This document shows, piece by piece, positions 48,889-58,832 of a DNA stretch of 64,000 nucleotides. The stretch's first letter is position 1; the number at the start of each line of letters is the position of its first letter. The stretch spans positions 553,557 through 617,556 of the forward strand of contig MU006093.1 of NCBI GenBank assembly GCA_010093705.1, given 5' to 3'. This DNA comes from Patellaria atrata CBS 101060 (lineage: Eukaryota > Ascomycota > Dothideomycetes > Patellariales > Patellariaceae). The notes beneath the pieces were generated by a model. It had not been told where the DNA came from. It did not search any database and saw nothing but the letters and a program-made list of their open reading frames with translations. The position numbers and the translations under genes were made by a program.

Positions 48889-51800
48889 TTAGCCTCCGTA
48901 TACCATCTCCCTGAATCCTACTGGGACAGTCCAGTTGTGAGCCTGACAAGCGCGAATATACGCCTCAACTGCTTCTCCAACATTGTAGTCGCGGGGTGGA
49001 CCATTCTCCAACCGTGCAGGCCTCGGTTCTAGCGAAGATATGGCAAGGCGGACTTGAAGAAGTACTGACTCAATCGAAGAAACCGCAGACCATCCGTTGT
49101 TTGTGAGCAACTATTCAAAAGTTAGCCATATTCATATCGTCAACAAGGAAGGGATAACTCACTTCCATACAAAGAGCTCCACCAGCAGTGATATGTCCAC
49201 CACCGCCAGCCATGAAGCTCAGAAACCTCGGCCGAACGACGCGTACGAATGGTGGACTCATGGGGTAGTCACCACCAAAACGAAGCTCAAGAACAACACT
49301 CGTGATCTTTCTATCCTTCATGTCTCTAGCAAGAGGAAGATGGGGCTCGAATGAATGCAACTCGATTATCCACTGATACAGATTCTCGCAAAGCTCGGGA
49401 TCGACATACCAACCCAACTCATGTAGTGGAGTTGTCTCCTGTGTTTTAATTAGAGCTTTGAGATCTGCTGTGAGCCGCTTAGTGGCATGGATAGTCGCAA
49501 AAGCTGGTGGCTCGAGCCGCTGTAGTGTGCTTGAGTCCAAAGATCCTGGAACAAAGTCTGTCATGGCTTTTTCTGAAGCATTGCTTCCTATCGCAGCAGA
49601 TTCCTCCTCAAACAGGATCTCTAGATCCTCAATATCTGTATCAATGCTTTGAGTATCATCATCATAATCGTCATTAACAACAATGACTGTGTTAACTGTA
49701 TCATCATCATCGAGGACAATTGGATCGTTTGTGGTACCCGAATTTTTTGACTTTCCCTTGTCCTTGCTCTTAAAATTTCCAGCTGATCCTGGTGCTGGTA
49801 CTCGGTTGATGGTCACCGGCCTACGGGACTTGGAAACGGCACTTATGGGGATTACGATCGGTTCTCGGACACCAGTAGGTCTCATGATTGGATCTTGTTT
49901 GTACTCAATTGCCGGTCTGGATTCCTGAAAGTTCTTTGTTTCGGAGCTCTGGACAAAGAGATATCGCGTTTGAATCCACTCTAGTTGAGAAACAACGAGA
50001 TGGGGATCCTTCGAGACGTATTCACTCGGTGCGTTGACAATTTCGTTCAAGGCCAGTGCGCATTTGATTTTCAATTGACTGTTCGGCCAAATATACCCGT
50101 AGGCTTGTGACTGGAAGGAATACATATTAGAATATCCCATGCTAGTTTGATATTGCAGGGAATGGTACACCCCATTTCCGAAAGCACGGCCATGAGCAAT
50201 ATCATTGAAATGAAGACCTTCGCGGATGATGCTATGCCAATTCGCCAAAGAACTACCGTGCCAGGCAAAAAGAGTGGGATATGTCAAGCCCAGCCGAGCT
50301 GAAGTTTGCCGGACGGAATTCAAGAACCGCCTCTCTTTATCAGGCGCACCCATGGCGAAACGGAACTGGACCCAACCGCTCATCCCATAGACGCGTTCCT
50401 CAGCGTTCTTGTTCTTAGGTGCATTTTCAGTGACTTCCAGGTCGTCGACTTGAACGATGCACGCTCGATTAGAAGCTATGACCCATCGCAGAATCCCCAA
50501 AGCAGCCGGGGAGATGCGCTCTACCCATTTCTGCAAATCTTTCATGGGGTTCTGTAGAAGCCAACGTCGCATCTCCTGCACAGAAGGTAGCGTGTCTAGC
50601 ATATCACAAATAACATCTTGCTTTTGACGGGCGCTCATGAGATCAAAATTGATGTCATATATGTAGAAACTCGCAGGTACCAATCCTGGGGTCGTTGCAG
50701 GGGTGATTAATGGCCATTGCTCTACTGGGGCAGATAGGTTGCTTGGTCCATATGATCCCACATAGTGCTGCCTCGGATCATACGTATTTAGGGGTATAGG
50801 TCCAGTAACCTTTACAGTTGGGAAGAATGTAGTCTCAACTACACGACAGTGTAGGTGTGGCTCTTTCGAATTCGGTAACTGAATCACAATCCAGCTCCCA
50901 GGAGATACGGGACACGTCGCTTGAGTGTCAAAAATGAGCTCAAGGCGAGATCTATCAAATCGCATCTCATACACCTTTGGTTGTGTGATATTTCCGGCGG
51001 TAGCTGAAGGTGTCAGACTCGTCACAGATAATCCATTCGTGGGTGCCGTATAGTAACCTGGTACAGCGTAGTTTGCCTTCGGCGGAAGGGGTGGAGGAAC
51101 TAACAATGCCAGGCCGGATGGGAAATCTTTGAGTTTCAGGGAGCGCGCACTAGCGTAACAGAAACTGACAAGTAGGTCGACCACGTGAGGTTGCGCTATG
51201 ATCTCATGCTCGATACTTGGTCCAAATCCCAAACTCATATATTGATATAGACAGAGTGGACTATCGCAAACGTACGGCTTAAGCGCTTCGAGATCGTTTT
51301 CTAGCTTTGTGTGGCAATTCAAGCAAAATTCCGTACATCGAACAAAATGCCGAAGCATATATTGCATCGCAATTAGAGGAAAGGAGTGAATATGAGACAT
51401 ATTGTTTTCTCGTATGTGATCTGCGTTGACTATCGAAGGATATGCTGGATTGATTTGTTCATCGATGATGTACTTATCATTCAGCATATCACTGTTCGTA
51501 GTATGTATTCCCATATGTTCCTGATAGAATGCCTCCGCACCTCGCCACGTCATGCCCATGTATCGAGTGTTTATAAGGTAGATCAATCGTTCATTCAAGA
51601 GGCCATTAAGAGGTTTAGAGATGAATGTTTCTCGGAAATCCTCCAAGTAAGGATCTTCGGTCTTGGAACGAGAGGAATTCTTAGTGATATCACTAGTGTG
51701 CTTCGATAACTCTGCGAAGATCCGAATCGCTTCGCCCAGGGACGGTTTGTACGTTGGACCTATGGCAACCCGCATTTTGACCTCATCCTTACTCCCTCCC

Positions 51801-52537
51801 GTTAACATTTCCATAGGTTTATAGCCATGTTGATAATGCAAAATAAGCACCAAGTACTCTTGCGGTTTGACTTGCCAAGCATGCATGGCTTCTTCTGAAA
51901 TGCCTAGTTTTGCCACTCTGCAAGAGACTGTCACAAAACAAGGACCACCGTCTAAGAGGGAGGCAAGATGCCCAATCTTAAATCCTGCATCCTTTGCTGT
52001 CTTCAGGTCTCGACGTATGCGACTTCTTAAGGAAGACAGAATGGGCGCATTGGATGTAAAGTATTTGTACGTGCTTGCATCTGGTGCAGTGTTTCCAGCC
52101 CTATTCTCCTCCTCCTCGGAATCGCTAAAACCGTAGTTCTCACTTTCGGAATCTGAACGGTCGGCCCCCTCTTCCTGACTATCTGGCATGGGTGTATCAC
52201 CATCTCTGTCCCGGGAGTCTGCCGAATCCATCGACCTAGACACGAGTTCAAGTAGTTGTATTACAGATAGACCGGAAGTGCGGGTCAAGCCCATGAGAAC
52301 ATTCGATATCGAGCTTGGAGCTCCATCTTCAGCAAAGACGTGATAATCGTGAGTTGAGGGATAATCAGAGACGTCGGGTATTATCGCAGAAATAGTGTAT
52401 GATAGTCCCTCTTCCTTGGGAGCAAGATTGAATGTGAACTGTCCATCATCTTCTCCCTTTTGTACGTTAGATATGTAAGGAATATTTACACCTTGGATAG
52501 CAATTTTTAAGTCGGCAATGAAAGATTTTCGCGGCAT
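48889..52537 (-). CDS. PARP - UBE2Q-type E2 fusion protein
   Basis: Two exons are inferred, 52537-49163 and 49110-48889 (1198 aa). Residues ~1-400 hold a divergent N-terminal region with an acidic segment. A Cys pair cluster follows (CLNCHT ... CDSPLCLY, about 415-445). The ADP-ribosyltransferase region runs from about 640 to 880: WRIASN-like lead, FAWHGSS with His near 760, and GNGVYHS with Tyr near 791, the H-Y pair that binds NAD. The third catalytic position is unclear (ALNEIVNAP), as in mono-ADP-ribosyl PARPs. An acidic linker (DDDDTVN, DDYDDDTQ) leads to the C-terminal E2 domain: YPMSPPFVRVVRPRF, then GGALCMELLTNNGWS with the active Cys near 1123, an exact UBE2Q-like site restored by the splice. 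Such fusions are known from fungi. The start is the first ATG (MPRKSF). Confidence 0.93.
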
Positions 52538-53384
52538 TGCTTCGAGGTAACGGCTGCTTGAGGTCAACGGTTAGGTTAAAACAGTTTGGGGTAAGAATCG
52601 TATTCCATGGAGGATCTGTTACGAGGAAGTGTAGGGATGACTAGAAGTTTGGAGAGAGCGCGTGTGTTTTAAATAAGTTGGAAAGAAGGCATACACATCT
52701 TATTGTGCAGATACAGCTCTAGATGTCTTCGATGATATTGGTAGTTCAAGCAACCAGATGGTTAAGGGCGCCCAACGCTACCTCGACTCGAGCGAGAACT
52801 AATCTTGGAGATTGAAGTAAAGTGACGAGCCCGTAGAATGCTGCACTATTAAGACTTGGGACTTGGTCAGAGCATCACAGTTCAACGTTGCTTACGGACA
52901 ATGTAAGTGAGAGGTGCAAACAACCCAGTCGTTGTGTGCTGTCAAGTGAAGGACGTGGTGAACCGAAGGTAAAGACCAAACCTACATGGCATGAAATTTA
53001 AGAATTAATTGTATTTGTACGTTTCTGAGGCTACGAAGACTGAAAGTAAGGTAAAAGAGTGAATTGTGGCCAACAGGCAGCAGACCTCACAAGGCTTTGA
53101 GATCTGATGAGGTAGCACAGCTGTGTGGGCAGGAAAGGTGATGTAGTCCCTTGTTGCAGGTTGAACTAGTACAGTACTAGCTATCTACAGCCTAGTCTAA
53201 TTCTAGGCGTTAGATACCTTACCCATCAGCAAAACCTTTCCCAAACTCAACCTAGTCTCGCCTACCACCAAACCTTCTTCCGTTAGACTGTTCTGTATAT
53301 TATCTTGTTTCTGCCCTATCCAGAATATCAATTAACAACCTCAGATGATCCAAGTCATCCTCAGCTTAATGCTCACGTATTCTA
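52538..53384. promoter_or_regulatory. Divergent promoter, PARP-E2 fusion / coiled-coil gene
   Basis: 847 bp between divergent genes. A perfect 15-bp palindrome, CTAGTACAGTACTAG, lies at 53166-53180 (7-bp arms around one base). The final ~130 bp before the right-hand ATG is pyrimidine-rich, a usual fungal promoter feature. No ORF supported. Confidence 0.4.
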
Positions 53385-54440
53385 ATGGCGGTCACGATAG
53401 ATGACGAGAACATACGAGCCAAACCGGTGACGAGTCATGTCTCGGATCCAGGTCTACGGCCGTTCCTCCAACCAGATTTTGATACCGCCGACTACCTTAA
53501 CTCTGCATTATCGAACCTATCGCTATCGTCTACTTCTAGACTCGCAAAACAGACCAATTCCGTCTCCCTCTCAGAGCTTTCTTCCGAAACCCAGACTCTT
53601 CTTTCCACCCTCAATGCTCAGAGCAGCCGGTTGACAAACACACTTACTCAATTGACGGATGATATATTGAGGGCAGGAGGAAGATTGGCCTATCAAGTTG
53701 AACTATTACGCGGAGAGACGGTCGGGCTCGTGGAAACCCTTTCGGAGACGCTGCAGGATGATATACTACGGTTTGTCCCTGAGGGTATCGAGCTTGAGAG
53801 TGCGACGAAAGACAACGCAGATATCAAAACCGACGAGGGGCACAATGATGTCAAAGCAGAGACGGAACCTGATACTACGGATCTATCAAAATCAACACCA
53901 CCCATAAAAGAAAACGGTCCGCAACCTGCTCATATCACTCAGTTACGCACGTTGACAGCTGTGAAATCGCGCTTAGAAGGCGTTATCAAGGTGTTCGGAG
54001 AAGCCATGCAGTGGACATTGCCCCCCTCCGAAGTGTCTATTACGTCTTCTCTCATCTCAGTTTCGGCACCTGAACCAGATTCGAAAAGCCAGAGCCGTGA
54101 AGAGCGAGGGCGAGAGTTTGCAGAAAAACTACGCGCAGAGATTGCTGATATTGTTATCGGCAGTACTAGTCAGGATGATAACGGTTTTGATGGCGCTATG
54201 GCACGCATCAATACCCTTAGGGAACTATCTAAAGTCTGGAAAGGCACTGCAGAGGAGAAGGCTCGGACCAGGTTTGTCGACGGGTTGGTCAAACTTGCGG
54301 AAGAGAGACAGAAATCTCTCGAACGTAGCGGAAAGTCCCACGTCAGACCAACTGCTCGCAACTCTTCACCAAAGAAGCAAGGAACTCGGGGCTTCTTGGA
54401 AAATTTACAAAATATCCGGAACAATATTTACCTCGATTGA
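53385..54440 (+). CDS. Coiled-coil protein, possibly COG complex subunit 7
   Basis: Single exon, 351 aa. The N-terminal part reads PGLRPFLQPDFDTADYLNSALSNLSL, followed by helical segments with heptad patterns: ETQTLLSTLNAQSSRLTNTLTQLTDDILRAGGRLAYQVELLRGETVGLVETLSE. This shape, a short extended leader then a long N-terminal coiled coil, is that of COG/CATCHR tethering subunits. The sequence recalls fungal proteins annotated as COG7, which tether retrograde Golgi vesicles. A variable acidic linker (about 147-175) follows, then more helices and a basic C terminus (KKQGTRGFLENLQN). The identification is from memory of the family pattern, not from a search. The gene itself is clear: a long frame with coherent helical periodicity. 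Cytosolic or peripheral on Golgi if the assignment is right. Confidence 0.8.
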   Translation: MAVTIDDENIRAKPVTSHVSDPGLRPFLQPDFDTADYLNSALSNLSLSSTSRLAKQTNSVSLSELSSETQTLLSTLNAQSSRLTNTLTQLTDDILRAGGRLAYQVELLRGETVGLVETLSETLQDDILRFVPEGIELESATKDNADIKTDEGHNDVKAETEPDTTDLSKSTPPIKENGPQPAHITQLRTLTAVKSRLEGVIKVFGEAMQWTLPPSEVSITSSLISVSAPEPDSKSQSREERGREFAEKLRAEIADIVIGSTSQDDNGFDGAMARINTLRELSKVWKGTAEEKARTRFVDGLVKLAEERQKSLERSGKSHVRPTARNSSPKKQGTRGFLENLQNIRNNIYLD

Positions 54441-55086
54441 GTGATGACCCCTTGAAGCAAGTACTACCTCTAGGTGGATATGGAGCCTGAATGGTACCTA
54501 CGCAGGGAGGTAGCTCGACTATTATTACTTCAAACTAGATAACACCTCTAACACGGTCTTGCCGCGATTGTACGGTTATTCTGAAAACAGAATTTTTGAG
54601 CTAGCTTGTACGGAGTACTGTACAAGATCGGCCAGATAATCGCAATCCATGGTAACCGTGCTTCATACAGTAACCGTACAGCAAGTTCGTATCACCAAAT
54701 ACGAGAGGAGGACGGCATATTCACAACCATACCGTAGTGGCTGATCTTCTTCCCTCGGCTTTGCGTACATAGAGTATACCGTATCGTTATACCGTACAAA
54801 CCGAGCCATTCATGTATTCATCTAGATTGTATTTTATTCTCATCCCGTACGAGCCGGTCCTGTATCATCATCGATAATTTCAACTCGAATATTTACGTTG
54901 CTAAGAAAGGTGGATTCCTAGATCACGTGTTGATCGCATAGAACTACAAACCCTGTAGCTCCTCTGGTGGGGTTTCCGTTTACCAGGAATGACCTTCGAA
55001 ACCAAATGCAAGATGCAACCCTATGAGACTCACAGATAAAAAGCTCAACAACTCAGAATTGCTACCTCAGTTCCCTTTCCAACAGA
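54441..55086. other. Intergenic with many GTAC motifs
   Basis: 646 bp between tandem genes. From about 54600 to 54800 the motif GTAC/CGTAC recurs unusually often (GTACGGAGTACTGTAC, AACCGTAC, ACCGTAC). This might be a regulatory array or a remnant repeat; no unit could be fixed. A GATCACGTG lies near 54921. Confidence 0.35.
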
Positions 55087-56232
55087 ATGGCAACCCTACC
55101 GTATCCCCAACGTCCCATCATAATCCTCGGCGCCGGCATCATCGGACTCACTGCGGCTCACACTCTTCTGCAACACGGATTCCATGTCATACTCGTAGCT
55201 GCATTCTTGCCGGGTGACACCAGTCACCTGTATGCGAGTGCATGGGCCGGAGCGGCATGGTAAGCTCCCCGATTACCCCAGGAATCGAAGTGTTCGTGTG
55301 ATTGCGGGGAAAGCTTCCTTTATTTAATTTCTCCCCCGTTGCGGGGTAGGCATGCGGCTGCGAATGTCTCGGACGAGAAAAAGGGCATACAGGTTATGTC
55401 GCATCGGGTACTGAGAAAGTTAGCGAGGGAGGAGCCTGAGGTAGGGGTTAGGGTTGTAAGATCACGTGAGTATTTGAAGGATGTACCTGATGAGAAAGGG
55501 TCGATTTGGGAGAAGAAAGTACTGTCAAATGTGAGTATCTCTTGATGTTCTGCGATGAAATATTTTCTGATGTTTCAGTTCCGGGTATTAGCTAGAGGAG
55601 AGTTCCCGGAAAATTTCGCCGCCGGATGGGAATATGATGGAATTGTCATTGACCCCACAAAACATTTACCATGGCTGATGAAGAGTATTGATGCTGCTGG
55701 AGGACAGTCCATACAAAGGAGGGTCAGATCAGTCTTGGACTTATTCTACTCCTTTCCAGAAACTTATATCATCATCAATTGCAGCGGGTTGGGGAGTAAA
55801 GAGCTCGGAGGTGTGAATGATAGGAATTGCTTCCCGGAACGGGGCCAAAACGTCTTATTGTAAACGAATGACACAAGCTCAAGTTATTTTAGAAACGGAA
55901 AAGAGTATACTTATATCATTCCTCGGCCGATGAGAGGCATACTCGTGCTGGGCGGCGTAAAGCAGAGGGACAATATTTCCTCCGATATCGATATGGATAT
56001 TGTGCGAAACGAGATCTTAAGGGCACATCGATCAGCTCCTGAAGTCGTTCCAAAAGACCCTCCAGCAAGCTCCCTCGATTACATTGTTGGGATCAGACCT
56101 TCGAGGGATGGCGGGTTTCAACTAAAGAAAGAGACTATAGGACTCTATACTCCTCTTCATGCCTATGAATTCGGTGGTCAGGGCTATGCATACTCCTATA
56201 GCGTTGCCTACGCAATTGTTGCGGATGGGTGA
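55087..56232 (+). pseudogene. D-amino-acid oxidase-like FAD enzyme with an internal stop
   Basis: FAD-dependent oxidase family that deaminates D-amino acids, often in peroxisomes. Exons 55087-55259, 55350-55530 and 55579-56232 are inferred. Seen: the FAD-binding GAGIIGL near the N terminus, SAWAGAAWHAA across intron 1, GWEYDGIVIDPTKHLPWLMK, NCSGLGSKELGG, PERGQNVLL, YIIPRPMRGILVLGG, the IRPSRDGG region and HAYEFGGQGYAYSY. All are colinear with a complete enzyme of about 380 residues. One TAA at 55861-55863 lies in frame shortly after GQNVLL, before PRPMRG. A 33-nt intron at 55860-55892 could remove it but is shorter than any other here. No PTS1 is present (ends IVADG). I think it a recent pseudogene or one with an unusual intron. 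Confidence 0.72.
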
Positions 56233-57021
56233 AGAGACCGAATTTGATAACATGGTACGGAGCAAGTTGTAGCTTGAGACTTGAGACTCCGACCGTATCG
56301 AATATCTAATAGGTAAGGATACTATGTCGAAATATCTAAGAATCACCTCTTTTTTAAATAAGGGAGATCTCGAGATACTTTGTATGTACCTTACGCATAG
56401 TATCTGAGAGCGGATGGTCGTCGGAAAACTCGGGTGGCAAGCGCCAAGACAGATTTCCAGGGGCGTGAACAGGTTTCACAAAAATTATGTGCTGTCGTAG
56501 TGTTTCTCAACTCCTCCAACCTCCTCATAGTTCCTTATCTAGAAAGCCCGGTAAGGCAACCTCAACGCTTCTGTGCAATCAGAACAGCGTGTATGCCATA
56601 GGGCTAAGGTCTGAAATCCAGGAACAGAAGTACAGGACGTGAAAATACAATCTGAAAATAGATACCCAATCATACCCTTGCGGGTAATGAGCAGACTAAT
56701 ATGGATCGAATCTTCCCTTTATACGCAAATCACCGTTAGGCGCTTGTTCCCGTGGTTCAGGGTAGTATCAAGGTTCTATTTCATTGCATCATACTGTTCT
56801 TTGTATGTCAACTGTCTCAAAATGCTATATCTCGTGGCACTGTGGCAGTCGCTCTCCGTACGCCGAAATCAACTGTTCGTTCTAGAAAAGGCAAGGGCTT
56901 CTTTATTATTTAGTATCTTCGCATTCGCTCTAAAAACCGCCTAAGTAATTCAACCCTAAGTCTACATTCTTTACAAACCTATGAATATCACGTATGAAAC
57001 ATATAGGGACTGACTTTAACT
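56233..57021. other. Intergenic, no gene seen
   Basis: 789 bp between the oxidase pseudogene and the GH64 gene. The ORF at 56639-56944 starts with a hydrophobic run but has no family signature; I treat it as chance. No repeat or RNA gene can be supported. Confidence 0.35.
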
Positions 57022-58290
57022 ATGTGCAGCAATATGGGCTCCTTACTCGACAAGATCAGGAACCGACTTGGCCTATTCAAAAGAACTAACACGCCACAAC
57101 CACCCCAAGAGAATCAACGGCGAGGCGATGACCAGCAGGTTCCTATGCCTAAGGTGACTTCCGGGACTCTACGAGTAGATCTTGCCAACCAGACATCCTC
57201 CAACAGAGTTTATGCATATATTACCGGCCGCGCTATTGACAACAACAATGCTCTATTCCTCCTAAGATCGGACGGCAAAACACCCTTCTATCCATCATCT
57301 CCTTCTGCTATCGGCTCCAATTTGCCTGCGGACATTGCTATTTCACTCGGCGGCCCTGGGAACACTATACATTGCATTATACCTCGAATTGCTGGAGGTA
57401 GGATTTGGTTCTCTGTTGACCAACCTCTCGTATTCAAACTCAATCCCGGTCCCGCGCTGGTTGAGCCCTCCGTGACAAATCCCACTGATCCCAATATCAA
57501 CATCAACTGGTCATTCGCAGAATTCACGTACAATTCTTTCCAGCTATTTGCAAATATCACGTACGTTGACTTCGTTGGTGTACCTATCGCCCTAACCCTT
57601 ACCGGTGATGGTCACCCAACTCAACACGTCTCTGGGATGCGCGAAAACGGAGTAGACCTTGTCGCCAACGGACTGAGAGCTCAAGAAGCTAAAGACGGTC
57701 GGAAGTGGAGCGCGTTGATTGTTCAATCAGGAGGTCGTAACCTTCGTGTTCTGAGCCCGAATAATGTTCACATGGCAAACCCCGACCTATTCAAAAATTA
57801 CTGGGACCCATATGTTGACCAAGTATGGAATCATTACCGCTCCGTTGACGTTGCTATCAACACTCAGGCAGGCTATGGAAACGTTAGAGGTAGGGTAGCA
57901 AACAACAATCAACTCGCCTTCCAAGGAGCCGGTGGGTTCAATAGACCGTCCGCGATGGATATCTTCAGTAGCAATACCGGTCCCTTTGCTACTGGAAGTA
58001 ATCAGGAGAGGAATACGGTCATTCCGCGTCTCGCTGCTGCGTTCAATCGTTCCACATTGCTGCTATCCAATAACCACCCCAACGGAGTTCGAGCAGATCA
58101 GTATTATAAGAACCCCATAACGAACCATTACTCTCGCATTGTGCATGAAACGAACTTGGACAAGAAGGGTTATGGGTTCCCTTATGACGATGTCACGCCT
58201 GATGGAGGGGAAGGACAGGAAGGGGCTGTTGCTAGTGGAAACCCTACGTTGTTCACTCTTACTGTTGGTGGCCGTAACGCTCATACGTAA
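57022..58290 (+). CDS. GH64 endo-beta-1,3-glucanase (thaumatin-like), no signal peptide
   Basis: Single exon, 422 aa. Family GH64 cleaves beta-1,3-glucan, releasing pentasaccharides. The fold is visible from residue ~45: LRVDLANQTSSNRVYAYITG, GGRIWFSVDQPL, INWSFAEFTYN and YVDFVGVPIAL. The Glu in FAEFT (residue ~167) and the Asp in YVDFV (~183) are 16 residues apart, exactly as the Glu/Asp pair (E154/D170) of the Streptomyces enzyme, so it is probably active. The C-terminal part carries VIPRLAAAFNRSTLL and the NHYSRIVHETNLDKKGYGFPYDDV motif with Asp. No N-terminal signal peptide is seen: the start is MGSLLDKIRNRLGLFKR, basic and amphipathic, so the protein may be intracellular. An upstream ATG (57022) adds four residues. 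Role in wall turnover is inferred. Confidence 0.93.
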   Translation: MCSNMGSLLDKIRNRLGLFKRTNTPQPPQENQRRGDDQQVPMPKVTSGTLRVDLANQTSSNRVYAYITGRAIDNNNALFLLRSDGKTPFYPSSPSAIGSNLPADIAISLGGPGNTIHCIIPRIAGGRIWFSVDQPLVFKLNPGPALVEPSVTNPTDPNININWSFAEFTYNSFQLFANITYVDFVGVPIALTLTGDGHPTQHVSGMRENGVDLVANGLRAQEAKDGRKWSALIVQSGGRNLRVLSPNNVHMANPDLFKNYWDPYVDQVWNHYRSVDVAINTQAGYGNVRGRVANNNQLAFQGAGGFNRPSAMDIFSSNTGPFATGSNQERNTVIPRLAAAFNRSTLLLSNNHPNGVRADQYYKNPITNHYSRIVHETNLDKKGYGFPYDDVTPDGGEGQEGAVASGNPTLFTLTVGGRNAHT

Positions 58291-58832
58291 ATATTTCCGG
58301 TATTAGCGGAGGTGGTCGGTCAGTTCCGACATCTTGTATAAGAGGGCTATTGAGCGAGCATTTTATGGTTACTTTATTGATTTCATATGATAGCAAGCGG
58401 TTTGGAATTTCACTTCTTCTTGGTCCCCTAGCTTCCTATCCTTCCATTCTATTCGTTATGTCCAAACTCATGCCAAATTGACGACAACAGCTCTTCAGAT
58501 TTGCGATATTTTACCTTTGTGGTTCGAAATATATTTGCCGTCATATATGGTACTGTATAACTATAACATATATACAAGTACCTTAGAAGATGACGAGGCT
58601 TGATAGAAATGACATTATATTTCTATATTAATCGTGCAAGTTTGCTTTTTGATGATGTGGTTCTGACTTCTAACTTCTAACGAACGCGCGACGCGTCAAG
58701 ACGGGAATGGCTGGTATGAAACCCTTTTGGAGCTTGGGTCGCATGGTGGAGTGAGCTTCACGATTTTCGAAAGTCCGAAATGTACTCTCCGGCTCGAAAG
58801 AACTTCTTTCCAATTCAAAATCATAATTCAAA
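58291..58832. other. Intergenic, no gene seen
   Basis: 542 bp between tandem genes, AT-rich near 58510-58640. It holds the GH64 3' end and the promoter of the seryl-tRNA synthetase gene. No ORF or repeat supported. Confidence 0.35.
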
